A stretch of 48,480 nucleotides of DNA from Rubripirellula sp. (GCA_022425745.1 JAKMEW010000137.1:1-48480), one strand, 5' to 3'; positions 29,967-40,211 are shown, counted from the first letter of the stretch. The notes: generated from the letters alone by a model not told the origin. A program made the numbers and translations.

Positions 29967-30089
29967 TCAGTCGGAAAGTCAAAAAACAGACACTTGCGAA
30001 TTCTAAATCTCTTGATTCATGTGCCTGCTGAGCACAATTCATTTGTTGGCGAGCAGCAACTTCCAACTAATCGCTGATCATCCAGCCGA

Positions 30090-31421
30090 TTACTCGTGTC
30101 TTAAAGCTTCAATTGGATTCATTTTGGCTGCTCGGATTGCTGGGTATAGCCCACTCACCAACCCTACTCCAACAGCAATTGCAACAGCCAGCGGAATCGT
30201 CCAGTAAACGACCGAAGGCTCAGCCTCGCGAATCGCTGCGGGCAAGGCATTGAACTTCTCTTCCATCGTATTACGGACAAACCAAATCATCGTTCTATAC
30301 GCGGGAATACTCAACAAACCCACTACGATACCGAGCATCGCCCCAGCAAAACTCAAGACGATGGTTTCCACCAGGAACTGTCGAGTGATGTCACCCTGCT
30401 TGGCACCCAAAGCACGTCGGATACCAATTTCACGAGTTCTTTCGGTGACACTTGCGAGCATAATATTCATGATGCCAATGCCGCCGACCACCAGCGAGAT
30501 GCATGCAATCAAGATTCCGATACCTAGGAACATCAGCTTCATATTCCTAGCTTGCTCAAGTAATTCGAGGGGTACGACTACAGCTGTATCGCTTAGAGCA
30601 TCATGCTTCGGCGCGAGGATGTCCTCAATCAAGGCAGCGGATGTCCGAACCTGCTCTTGGCTGTTGGCTTGCAGCGTGATTTGGTTCAACTCCATGATTT
30701 CTGCTTGGAACTGACCACTCCTACGAGTCACGATTGTGTCTCCAATTCGTTTTCTCAGAGTCCGAATTGGAATGTATATATCAGTGGAAAAGTCCTGAGA
30801 ATCCAGAGAGCCGCCGATGGCAGCTGATGGATTTCGGTGCTCCACAACGCCAACAACCTTATATTTGTCTGTATGTTCAGGGACGGTTACCCGCTTACCG
30901 AGTGGCTCCTCAAAGGGAAATAGGCGTTCAGCAACGCCCGCAGATAAAACACATACCGTATCCGCTTTTAACTCATCAACGTCGGTGAGGAAACGCCCAC
31001 CACTGGGACGAATCTTTAAATGATTCACATCGGCGTATAGCGGGGTACAGCCCACGAGTCGCCCATCCACCATGCGATCTCGGTAGGTGAACTGGCGTCT
31101 TATTTCTCTGATAGGGATAGCGGTTTCAATGGTTGGTACATTCGCCAATATCTGTTCGAGGTCACTTCGGAGCAAACCGTACTTAGATGCCCCCATTCCG
31201 GTTAGCTTGTCTTCAGTGGGCTTCTGACTACGAACAATAATCGTCGTGGATCCAAGCGACTCAATCTGCTTTTGAACTTGATCACTCGCGCCTTGACTAA
31301 TCGCAGTGAGGACAATCACGGCCCACACACCAATCATGATGCCGAGCATTGTGAGTCCGGTGCGTAATGGATGGAGAGCGAGGCTCTTCGTTCCGAGCTT
31401 CCAAGTTCTAAGCCAAAGCAT
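30090..31421 (-). CDS. MacB-like ABC transporter permease (FtsX family)
   Basis: LHPLRTGLTMLGIMIGVWAVIVLTAISQGASDQVQKQIESLGSTTIIV; GGIGIMNIMLASVTERTREIGIRRALGAKQGDITRQFLVE; AIRAAKMNPIEALRHE. Confidence 0.93.
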   Translation of the reverse strand: MLWLRTWKLGTKSLALHPLRTGLTMLGIMIGVWAVIVLTAISQGASDQVQKQIESLGSTTIIVRSQKPTEDKLTGMGASKYGLLRSDLEQILANVPTIETAIPIREIRRQFTYRDRMVDGRLVGCTPLYADVNHLKIRPSGGRFLTDVDELKADTVCVLSAGVAERLFPFEEPLGKRVTVPEHTDKYKVVGVVEHRNPSAAIGGSLDSQDFSTDIYIPIRTLRKRIGDTIVTRRSGQFQAEIMELNQITLQANSQEQVRTSAALIEDILAPKHDALSDTAVVVPLELLEQARNMKLMFLGIGILIACISLVVGGIGIMNIMLASVTERTREIGIRRALGAKQGDITRQFLVETIVLSFAGAMLGIVVGLLSIPAYRTMIWFVRNTMEEKFNALPAAIREAEPSVVYWTIPLAVAIAVGVGLVSGLYPAIRAAKMNPIEALRHE

Positions 31422-31441
31422 GAGTGACCTTAACGATAAAC

Positions 31442-32248
31442 CTATTGCCTTTTCAGGAGTTCCTCGACAGCAGCCCGCTGAGCGTCTCTGGCTGCTGACC
31501 GTTTTTCCTCTGATATCACCTCATCGGTGTGGAGCATGCCGTCCTTAAGACGCACCACTCTCTTTGCTCGTTCCGCAACATCATCTTCGTGAGTCACAAG
31601 AATAATGGTGCGTCCTTCCTCATTTAGCTCGTCAAAGAGTGCAAGAATTTCGTCGGTTGTCACCGAATCCAAGTTTCCCGTCGACTCGTCGGCGAGAACG
31701 AACAACGGATCGTTAACCAAGCTACGAGCGATTGCAACTCGCTGTTGCTGTCCACCAGAGAGTTGTGAAGGACGATGGTCGAGCCGATCCTTGAGTCCAA
31801 CTCGCTCAGCAAGGCGAATCGCACGCTCCCGTTCTGCAGCGCCCAGCTTTCCTTGGTAGTACAACGGAACCTGAATGTTTTCAACAACACTTAGCTGCTG
31901 AATGAGGTTGTACGATTGAAATACAAAACCGATGCGTTGACTTCGTATGTCCGCTAATTGGTCGTCTGTCATTTGGGCAATGTCGTCATCACCTAGGAAC
32001 AAACTTCCACTCGTCGGCTTATCCAAGCAACCGAGCAGATTGAGAAGCGTACTCTTACCACTCCCAGATGGTCCCATGATCGCGACATAGTCCCCCTCAG
32101 GAACATCGAATGAGACACCCCGCAGCGCACGCACGGTCTCACTTTTGAGGACGTATTCCTTGGTAAGGTTTTTTATGGACGTTGCTAAACGTCCTCTACC
32201 TTTCAAACCGTTGACAATGCCAGAAGAATTCGGACTCTCGATACTCAT
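31442..32248 (-). CDS. MacB-like ABC transporter ATP-binding protein
   Basis: GPSGSGKSTLLNLLGCLDKPTSG (Walker A), LSGGQQQRVAIARSLVNDPLFVLADEST (signature/Walker B), VTHED. Confidence 0.96.
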   Translation of the reverse strand: MSIESPNSSGIVNGLKGRGRLATSIKNLTKEYVLKSETVRALRGVSFDVPEGDYVAIMGPSGSGKSTLLNLLGCLDKPTSGSLFLGDDDIAQMTDDQLADIRSQRIGFVFQSYNLIQQLSVVENIQVPLYYQGKLGAAERERAIRLAERVGLKDRLDHRPSQLSGGQQQRVAIARSLVNDPLFVLADESTGNLDSVTTDEILALFDELNEEGRTIILVTHEDDVAERAKRVVRLKDGMLHTDEVISEEKRSAARDAQRAAVEELLKRQ

Positions 32249-34068
32249 GGACGACCTCCGCCGCCACCCATTCGCGCCTGAAACGACTTTGTCAACTCTT
32301 CTTTTGTAACTTCACCGTCTCCGTTTGCATCTGCAGCCTTAACCCCGTCTTTGAATTGGCTGTCAATCGCTTCAATTTCGGCTGAAGAAAGCTTTCCGTC
32401 ACCATCGGTGTCATTGCGTTGCATGCTCATGTTAACGATCGTGGATAGATCTGGCCGACCACCTCCACCAGCACCACCACGAGGTGCACCAGAGCCGCCA
32501 CCTGGAGGCCTCTGGCCACCAAATCCACCTCGACCACCGGTATCTGAACCCGCTGAAGGGGGCGATCCGCCACCTCCGCCCTGAGTACCTGCCCCAGTAT
32601 CCCGGGAAATATCGCGCATCGCACTATTATCTTCTGTGGCCAACTCGGGGAGGTCCATGAGATCGAGATGATCCCTCAGGTTCAGGATAACAGCGTCGCC
32701 GTCATCCAAGCCAGATGCAATCGCCGCCATCTGATCATTTGTTGCTTGGACCTCGACCACAGCGGTTTCAAAGGTCGCGTCACCTCGACGAACGAGCGTG
32801 TAAAAATCTTCTCCATGCTCATACAGGGCCTGAATCGGAACCTGAAGGGCATCGGGTAGTTGCTCTACAAATATCTGCGCTTCTGCCGTCATTCCGGTGC
32901 GAATATTTTCTGGCGGGTCAATGATCTCAACGATCGTCGCATACTCTTTAACCGAAGAGCTCATCCAACTTCCTGGCTCAGCGTAACGATTGACTTTTTT
33001 GACCCGCCCTACCAGCTTCAGACCTGGGATTGCATCGACAGTGATTTTGGCGGGCATCCCTTCTCGGATGAGCGTTACTCGAGACTCATTGATCTTGCAG
33101 CTGACCTGCATCAATGTTGGATCTGGAAGCCGAATCAATTCCTGACGCTCACGAACAGTCGCTCCCGCCTCAACCACAAATTCGGCATTGCCTCCACGAC
33201 TACTGTATCGGTTAGCATGAACCACAACGCCGTCGGATGGAGCGTAAAGAATACATTTCTTGATCTGTAGAGCGATGTCCTCATATTCGGCCTGCTCTTC
33301 GAGCAATTCACTTTCTGCTGCTGATCGGGACGCAGTTGCCGCTTCGATGTCACTGTCATACTGAACCAACATCTTCTGCTTTGTAAGGTTTTGGAGAACC
33401 GAAAGTTGTGCATCCGCGATATCAAGCTTGTTCTGAGCGTTAGCGACAGCGTAACGATCCGCTTCGAGCTGTAGCGATTTCACAAGTCCCTTGGCCACGA
33501 GACGTTCACTGCTCTCAATTGCTAACTTAGCTTTTCTCAAATCTTGCTCAGCGGTCGCTTTACTCGCAAGAATTTGCTTTTCGGCGGTCTTATACTCTCC
33601 ATCAATATATTCTTTCCGAGCAATAACCGCCTGCTCAAGCTGAGCCTTCGCGGTTGCCAACCTCGCCTCAGCTGTGATCACAGCAATTTTTTGCTCTTTC
33701 TCCCTCGTCTCGAGCTCCGATGAATCGAGCTCAACCAGCTTGTCGCCTTTTTTGACCCGAGTACCCTCGTCAACGACCCAAAGAATGGCTACCCCGCTAC
33801 CTCCACGTGACTTTACCTCACAGGTCACAACCTGATTACTGCTGCTCTCGACCTCTCCTTGCTCGAGAACGATATGGTCAAAAAAACCTCTCCAGGCAAT
33901 ATCTTGGATTAGCATGGCAGTATCGATGCGACCTTGATCTGCATAGAAAACCCGATACCCAGCAGCCGCTGATACACCCACCAAAAGTAGGCAAATCAAC
34001 ACCACAAGCCCCGCTCCACCGCGTCGTCCTAAACTAGCTTTCAGTCGTCGATTCTGTATTTTTCTCAT
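32245..34068 (-). CDS. MacA/HlyD-like periplasmic adaptor with C-terminal Gly-rich linker and paired EF-hands
   Basis: TCEVKSRGGSGVAILWVVDEGTRVKKGDKLVELDSSELETREKEQ; long coiled-coil; LRTGMTAEAQIFV-like barrel region; tail DTDGDGKLSSAEI and DANGDGEVTKEEL. 4 bp overlap with the ATPase gene. Confidence 0.92.
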   Translation of the reverse strand: MRKIQNRRLKASLGRRGGAGLVVLICLLLVGVSAAAGYRVFYADQGRIDTAMLIQDIAWRGFFDHIVLEQGEVESSSNQVVTCEVKSRGGSGVAILWVVDEGTRVKKGDKLVELDSSELETREKEQKIAVITAEARLATAKAQLEQAVIARKEYIDGEYKTAEKQILASKATAEQDLRKAKLAIESSERLVAKGLVKSLQLEADRYAVANAQNKLDIADAQLSVLQNLTKQKMLVQYDSDIEAATASRSAAESELLEEQAEYEDIALQIKKCILYAPSDGVVVHANRYSSRGGNAEFVVEAGATVRERQELIRLPDPTLMQVSCKINESRVTLIREGMPAKITVDAIPGLKLVGRVKKVNRYAEPGSWMSSSVKEYATIVEIIDPPENIRTGMTAEAQIFVEQLPDALQVPIQALYEHGEDFYTLVRRGDATFETAVVEVQATNDQMAAIASGLDDGDAVILNLRDHLDLMDLPELATEDNSAMRDISRDTGAGTQGGGGGSPPSAGSDTGGRGGFGGQRPPGGGSGAPRGGAGGGGRPDLSTIVNMSMQRNDTDGDGKLSSAEIEAIDSQFKDGVKAADANGDGEVTKEELTKSFQARMGGGGGRP

Positions 34069-34238
34069 CTAATCCCAGCAGGAAAGGGTTCCAAAGGGTT
34101 TGGGGAAGCAAACCGAGAATTCTAATCTGTAAAACTCTTATTGGGCGAAAAAGTTCCGAATATCGAGCACTTCAAACCTTCTTTGGAGAACATTTCACGG
34201 CTTTGCGTTTACTGGCCGACGCCCTTATGAGGTTCCGT

Positions 34239-35639
34239 TTACCCAAAAAAACAATCCTCCGTAATCGTTTTACCTGGAACCACCTTGTTGCCTAGCTCCA
34301 ACGAATCCAATGCAAAATGCGGGCTGATCTCCACTTTGACCCCATCGGAGACCACAACCCCCGCCTCTGCTAACCAGCTGCGATGCAAATCACACATCGC
34401 CACTTGGGCCAATTCGGCGGTGTCGGTTTCGGCACCTGCGGCATTTTTAACCGGCGCGAAGGAATCACGTGGATCCGACTCAACGACAGACGCATGCTTA
34501 GCGTGTGGCAAGAGATCGAAGATGAACCGCTCGAATTTGACTGCATTCGGCGTCGCGGGCTCAACCAAACGACCACGGCTGTCAAGGCAAGATACTTTCT
34601 TAATCGCACGGTGATATGGAAGCGTATCTGCTCTCAAAAGAGATTGCTTGAGGAAACTCAATTCAAACCAGTGGACCGCAATATTACCGGCCCAAAGGCG
34701 GAGTTGACCATCATCACCTTTTTGAAATGCCAGCTCGTCGGGAAGATCACTGTACTCAACAATATGCACCTCATCTCCGATGCGCACGACGTTCCCAACC
34801 CTCTCCAGGGGGTGCCTTTTTTTGACCACTTGAGTCGTCATTTCACTCTTGGATATTAGATGATGACCCAAAAATGCAGGGTCGCATAATTGCGCGAGCG
34901 GGTTATCGACCTGAATATATGCAAGATGCTTTACACCTCGCCTTTCGGCATCATCGAGGCAGCCGTTTTGTTGCAACGCTGCTAAAGTCCCTCCATGCCC
35001 GTCGGGGCTGAGCGCAAGCGAACTTGGGGACGCCAACAAGCACCTACCGGTTGCGACATCAACCGCCGGCATCGTTCCTTGCTTGAAAATTGTTACAAGG
35101 TCATTTGGTAAACCAAAAAAACGATTGGCTTCAAAATAATCCTTGGTTTCACGATGCGTTGCATCACTCGTCATCAGGTAAAGAGGAATGGATACACCGA
35201 ATCTCTGACCGGTCGCCTTAATTCGATCGATAAAAATTTGAAATAGCGTCCGGCTCGAAACTGGCCCGATAGGATACATCCCCTTGGGATGCTCGAACCC
35301 CAACCTTGTTCCTTGACCTCCCGCAACCATCACCACTGCCACGGTGCCAGCCTTGATTGCTGATGTGCCTGCTTCAATGGCTTCCGCTACCGTCCAATCA
35401 GCATCTGCGTCATCACTTCGGAATGCACGTGGTGGCTCAAGCTCTTCGAAATCAATCTTATTTTTTATATCGCTTACGCCACCCGCGGCGAGGTTTGCCA
35501 CGAGATCCCAATCAATCGCTTGCAATTGCCCGAGCAAACCAGCCTGCTCGCTATCTTTTAGTTCATCCCAATACTGCAACAGATGCAGTTGATCACTTCG
35601 CTTCAATTTATCGCGAAGTGAATTTGGCAAAGTAATCAT
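34239..35639 (-). CDS. UDPGP-family nucleotidyltransferase (UAP1-like UDP-N-acetylglucosamine pyrophosphorylase)
   Basis: VVMVAGGQGTRLGFEHPKGMYPIGPVSSRTLFQIFIDRI; GHGGTLAALQQNGCLDDAERRGVKHLAYIQVDNPLAQLCDPAFLGHHL; NIAVHWFELSFL; AVKFERFIFDLLPHA. Confidence 0.93.
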   Translation of the reverse strand: MITLPNSLRDKLKRSDQLHLLQYWDELKDSEQAGLLGQLQAIDWDLVANLAAGGVSDIKNKIDFEELEPPRAFRSDDADADWTVAEAIEAGTSAIKAGTVAVVMVAGGQGTRLGFEHPKGMYPIGPVSSRTLFQIFIDRIKATGQRFGVSIPLYLMTSDATHRETKDYFEANRFFGLPNDLVTIFKQGTMPAVDVATGRCLLASPSSLALSPDGHGGTLAALQQNGCLDDAERRGVKHLAYIQVDNPLAQLCDPAFLGHHLISKSEMTTQVVKKRHPLERVGNVVRIGDEVHIVEYSDLPDELAFQKGDDGQLRLWAGNIAVHWFELSFLKQSLLRADTLPYHRAIKKVSCLDSRGRLVEPATPNAVKFERFIFDLLPHAKHASVVESDPRDSFAPVKNAAGAETDTAELAQVAMCDLHRSWLAEAGVVVSDGVKVEISPHFALDSLELGNKVVPGKTITEDCFFG

Positions 35640-35694
35640 TGGCTCAGCCTATTCGGTCGTTGAACGCAAACGCGAACACGCAATAAATACTTGA

Positions 35695-36414
35695 CTAATG
35701 CCGTTTATGCCAACTGTCACGATCGTAACGATCGCATCGAATCTGATGCATTCGTGATTGATAGTCTGTTGAATCAACGGACTCCGTAGCATCAAACTGA
35801 AGTCTTAGGCTTTTTCCAAAACCAAGCGGGTCGACAGGCACATTAGTCACGAAATCAAAGTGATCCCGTCCTTGCCTGTATTCGGGTTGGCGAGGCGCGA
35901 ACTTGAGACATCGATGAAGAAAGCGAAGATCAAAGTTGTAGAGGATCGTTCCGTGATACAAGAGATGATCTCGATGCACCCTTAGGCTATTTCCTGAACA
36001 CTTTCTCCCGTTCCAAGCCAAGTCGCATATCCCACATAACTGAACATTCGGCACATACTCCTGGAGTGCGCTCAATACTCGCGACATAACGTATTGGTGA
36101 GCGTAATCAATCTTCCGCAAGGCAGGGTTTTGGATCGTGCTCAAAACGATGCTGTACATCAAACAACCGGGGCCACCAACCACGCTTGCGCCACCACTGC
36201 ATCGACGCAAAACGTCCACACCAGCTCGCTCACAAAAGGCGAGATCAATCTCAACTTCCAAACGCGTTGATCGACCGGCGACGACAGTTGGAGATTCAAA
36301 CTCCCAAACCCTCAATGCTTCACCTTGATTCGCTTCCTCTGCAGACATCAGCATTGCTTCATCAAACGCTAACTGGTCGCGCGCATCCAAACCCACAGCA
36401 TTGATGAACTTCAT
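35695..36414 (-). CDS. Lipoate-protein ligase A-like (BPL/LplA family)
   Basis: DEAMLMSAEEANQGEALRVWEFESPTVVAGRSTRLEVEIDLAFCERAGVDVLRRCSGGASVVGGPGCLMYSIVL; WNGRKCSGNSLRVHRDHLLYHGTILYNFDL. Start may be 36438 instead. Confidence 0.88.
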   Translation of the reverse strand: MKFINAVGLDARDQLAFDEAMLMSAEEANQGEALRVWEFESPTVVAGRSTRLEVEIDLAFCERAGVDVLRRCSGGASVVGGPGCLMYSIVLSTIQNPALRKIDYAHQYVMSRVLSALQEYVPNVQLCGICDLAWNGRKCSGNSLRVHRDHLLYHGTILYNFDLRFLHRCLKFAPRQPEYRQGRDHFDFVTNVPVDPLGFGKSLRLQFDATESVDSTDYQSRMHQIRCDRYDRDSWHKRH

Positions 36415-36430
36415 GAGGCGACCCCAACGG

Positions 36431-39400
36431 TTAAGCAATTTCCCGACGCAGCGTATCCAACAATGGCAATTTCACAACCTGTCTGACGGAGAGAAGCGAC
36501 GCCACCAACCCTATCAACACAATGCCTAACGAAACCATTACAGGCTCCATCAAGGGTGGATCGATTCCGGCAACTAAAGCGTGTGGAAGAACAGCTAATA
36601 CGGCACACAAAAGACCAATTACGACCCCAAAGATGAGTAGCAACAACGTCTCTCTAACAACCAAAGCACCCAATCTTCGAAGTGGAAAACCCATTGAACG
36701 CAGGATAGCAAACTCATTTTGGCGTTCTAAGACGCTGCGAAGCTGAGCAATACCAAGCCCGATTGTTCCCAACAGCAAACCAATCGCACCTAAACTCTGA
36801 AAGGTTTTCAAATAAGTATTCTGAACCGCCAACATTTTAGAGAGAACGACTGAAGCATCGGAAAGATCCATGCCAACATCACCCAAACGGCTCTCCATCA
36901 CCACTTGGACCTCCGTACTCGATTCTGCGTCGCACGCGACCATAAAGTATTGATAACCATTGACCTCGGGGAAGACAGATTCAAAATTTGACTCACCCAT
37001 CAAAATTTTGCCCTGCAGGACCGAGTTCGACAACAAACCAACAACCTTAAAAAACAGCACCCGGCCCTCGGTGAACTCAAACTGCTTTATCTCTCCGAGC
37101 CCCTTCATCATCTGCAGGCTCCACATCGCGGTATTCTGATCGAGAACAATCGGTATGGGATCACTCTCCATTCCTGAAGCAGCTACTTCTAACGCATCCC
37201 AATTAAGATGGGACTTCGATCCGCTTGACCCTGCAGCCCAACTGAAACCTTCCAAGCCTTCTTGCGACATCAACTGTGAAAAAGAAGCTGGAACACCAAT
37301 CACAGTTGGTTGGGTAGCTTGATAAAGATTATTGCAACTGGCGTCTTGACCAGCTTTCTGACGAAACATCGCGACAACACTACCATTCAGTTTGCTGGCA
37401 TCAGTACCAAACAATTGCTCCCTGACTAAGGAATCATCTAAGTCATCAAACAACGGTTGCGATGCCTCCCCGATGAGCTCAAAACCTCCTGTGCCTTCGT
37501 GCGTTGGTCTTAACTGGAATGCGGAAATGGAAAAGATCAAAAAAGCAGCTGAAGAAATAAGCCCAACTGTCATCGTACTACGTGCCGGTGAGCGGGAGAT
37601 ATTACGAAGAGCCAAACTGCGAGTCGAACTACAAAACGTACCAGCACGATTCTGAATGGTGTCGCTGATTTGGTTAAGTAGCAAGTACTGCGCCACTAGA
37701 GCACCAGCAAGCAAACTCATTCCACCACCGACAAAGGCTCCCGCAGCAACCTGCCCCCCAGAGATCGCTCCGACCACGGCCAATCCTATTGAACAAATCA
37801 CGAACGCTAGAACAACCTTGAACAACGCGACGCGACGCCCAGAACCTCCTCCAAATGTTGAATCGGGATTCCTACCCGAGATTAAGAATTGCGGTGACAA
37901 TCGAGAAATCCAGCGTGTAGAAATCCAAAGTGTTGCGGAGGAAATCACCAATCCCAAAACCGATCCAATCAATAAGCTTCGATAGGACCAATGGAATTCA
38001 AGGAATGGAACCGTCACGGCTCCAACCCACCAAGTGCGTAGAGCATGGAGAATAAGCATGGCATAAAATACGCCGCATACGACTCCGAGGCTAACGCCGA
38101 CCAGTGCCGTTACAAGGCCTTCGGCAAGCACATAACGCACCAAATCAGCTGGCGACCAACCTGTCACACGCAGAACGCCATATTGCCGCATTCGCTGAAT
38201 CAAGCCCAACCGAAATAACATGGCAATCAGCAGCACAGCAGCAGCAATCACGAAAAAACTCAGAGACAAAAAGAGCAAATCAAACGGAGTGGTACCGCCC
38301 GATGAAGCTAATTGGTTGACCTTTAAGGGCACGACGGACCAACCTAAGCTGCTTTTTACCGCAGTCAACGAACTCGCTATCTCGCTAGACAATCTGCTAC
38401 CGTCAGACACTGATGTATTTGGAAATCTAATACCGGTCACCACACCAAATCGACTGCCAAAATATTGACGCCCCACAGAGAGCGGCAAAAACAATTTAGG
38501 TGTTAAACGATACTGGTTCCAATACTCATCATCCGCCTTAGTTATGTCTCTGGTTAACTTGAATGGTAAATCCCAATCTGAGATGGATGCCTGATCCGTT
38601 ACCCCAGGAACCGTTGGCGTTAAATCAGGATCGTTATAGCGAGATAATGGCTTCCGAAAAACTGCCGGACGTGTACGTCGATATGGTTCATCTGGAGCGA
38701 CAAGTGGCACGATTGACGTGACCACGGCGTCAAAGAAATTTTCTACTTCAACTCCTTGCTCCACTTCAGGCTCAAAGTAAGAAATCCGAATCGCATCACC
38801 AACTTGAGCTTGTAAACGCGAAGCAGCCCATTCGTTTAAAACCACGGGCACCACATCTTTTCCTTCCTGCTCAGTATTTAATCCAAAATCCAACTTCAGA
38901 TCAGCGCTCGAATCGACCGCCGTGATTGTGCTGTATGGGATTGTCGCAACAATCTCGCCGTCTTTATCCAAACGGTCGATTGCATTAGCTAAGTATGTGG
39001 ACTGAGCAATGGCACCCTGATTAGCAAAATCATTCAAGATCTGGTTAACCACAACTTCTGACAACAACAGTGAATTCGAAGTCAGAGAGTTGTAGGTGAA
39101 GACGTCTTCTACATCACCCTCTTCATTTAACCAACGTCCCACAACTGGAGTCAGATTCATGCCCATTGCCTGCAGATCAACTGACAGAGTGTCTGATGAA
39201 ACCGGACGATCAAAAAGAACCATGTTCGCTTGACCTTCTCGATCAAGGATCGAAGCAATCATGTCCCGAGAGAGGAAAACATTCATCGGAGCCGCCTGAC
39301 TCGCGGACAAACTAAATCTTCCCAAGCCCCTGTCAGCGACAATCTGTGTAACTTTTAACCTCGGTATACCCTCGGTACCGATTTCCTTTTTCCCTAGTGG

Positions 39401-39901
39401 ACTGTCCGCCGGAACCGCTTGTTCAATAGGCAAACGAACGGTGACGAGATCTCCCACAGAGACTCCCAATTCTTCTGCCGCCGACTGGTTCAACACAACT
39501 TGGTCTTCTTGGAGTTCTGAAACCGGTTCAGAAAGATACTCATCCAACTGCCAGAAAGTCGAATCGCAACCAATGATTTGAATTTTGCCGGACCTTCGAA
39601 CGGCTTGGCCGGACACCGAGCGCTCAATGACTCCTTTGTCAAAAAATATCAGCGGTGAATAACCCGATTCCAAGGGAACCACCCTTGCGAAATCAAAAAA
39701 CTGCCGAGGATAAAGCATCGCTTCAATCCGCCCTAAACGCTCGAGCGTCAAACCTCGAAGGCTTCCGCGCATCGAGTCACCAACAAGCAGGGCTCCAACA
39801 ATCACTGCGGTAGCGACCCCAACTCCCAATGCAACTGAAACGCCTATTTTCCAAGAGTGCTTGAAGGACAAAAAGGCTATCCGCAATAAAGACAGCTTCA
39901 C
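36431..39901 (-). CDS. Large FtsX-like ABC permease (LolC/E- or YtfE-permease-like, two FtsX-type blocks)
   Basis: N-terminal VALGVGVATAVIVGALLVGDSMRGSL; repeated TM blocks incl. LFRLGLIQRMRQYGVLRVTGWSPADLVRYVLAEGL and LRSVLERQNEFAILRSMGFPLRRLGALVVRETLLLLIFGVVIG. Confidence 0.88.
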   Translation of the reverse strand: MKLSLLRIAFLSFKHSWKIGVSVALGVGVATAVIVGALLVGDSMRGSLRGLTLERLGRIEAMLYPRQFFDFARVVPLESGYSPLIFFDKGVIERSVSGQAVRRSGKIQIIGCDSTFWQLDEYLSEPVSELQEDQVVLNQSAAEELGVSVGDLVTVRLPIEQAVPADSPLGKKEIGTEGIPRLKVTQIVADRGLGRFSLSASQAAPMNVFLSRDMIASILDREGQANMVLFDRPVSSDTLSVDLQAMGMNLTPVVGRWLNEEGDVEDVFTYNSLTSNSLLLSEVVVNQILNDFANQGAIAQSTYLANAIDRLDKDGEIVATIPYSTITAVDSSADLKLDFGLNTEQEGKDVVPVVLNEWAASRLQAQVGDAIRISYFEPEVEQGVEVENFFDAVVTSIVPLVAPDEPYRRTRPAVFRKPLSRYNDPDLTPTVPGVTDQASISDWDLPFKLTRDITKADDEYWNQYRLTPKLFLPLSVGRQYFGSRFGVVTGIRFPNTSVSDGSRLSSEIASSLTAVKSSLGWSVVPLKVNQLASSGGTTPFDLLFLSLSFFVIAAAVLLIAMLFRLGLIQRMRQYGVLRVTGWSPADLVRYVLAEGLVTALVGVSLGVVCGVFYAMLILHALRTWWVGAVTVPFLEFHWSYRSLLIGSVLGLVISSATLWISTRWISRLSPQFLISGRNPDSTFGGGSGRRVALFKVVLAFVICSIGLAVVGAISGGQVAAGAFVGGGMSLLAGALVAQYLLLNQISDTIQNRAGTFCSSTRSLALRNISRSPARSTMTVGLISSAAFLIFSISAFQLRPTHEGTGGFELIGEASQPLFDDLDDSLVREQLFGTDASKLNGSVVAMFRQKAGQDASCNNLYQATQPTVIGVPASFSQLMSQEGLEGFSWAAGSSGSKSHLNWDALEVAASGMESDPIPIVLDQNTAMWSLQMMKGLGEIKQFEFTEGRVLFFKVVGLLSNSVLQGKILMGESNFESVFPEVNGYQYFMVACDAESSTEVQVVMESRLGDVGMDLSDASVVLSKMLAVQNTYLKTFQSLGAIGLLLGTIGLGIAQLRSVLERQNEFAILRSMGFPLRRLGALVVRETLLLLIFGVVIGLLCAVLAVLPHALVAGIDPPLMEPVMVSLGIVLIGLVASLLSVRQVVKLPLLDTLRREIA

Positions 39902-40211
39902 GATTGACTCCCCGATGTACCCATTAGGCGTGGATCCTACTAACTCATTTAGATGAATGATGTGGCGTGCGACCGCAATAGCGAGACGACCGTGATAGCC
40001 GATATGATTTCACATGCGGTCATGCACCACGATTCGCAACTAAAACTACGCGATAAATTAGCATCGCATTATCCCATACGGTAGTAATGGCTACAGTTTA
40101 CAGAAGGCAAAGCAGTATCACGCTGATTAACAAGCGTGTGTTTCTCATGCATCAAGCTATCCGCAGTATCTGACTTACCTAATTTTTAAATGCAATTATC
40201 AAGCAGCAAGC

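Noticed and set aside
32351-32584. Pro-rich plus-strand ORF (PPPPAPPRGAPEPPPGG...)
   Set aside because: Mirror of the Gly-rich linker on the opposite strand of the MacA-like gene.
34383-34859. 158-aa plus-strand ORF opposite the UAP1-like gene
   Set aside because: Shadow of a strongly supported minus-strand gene.
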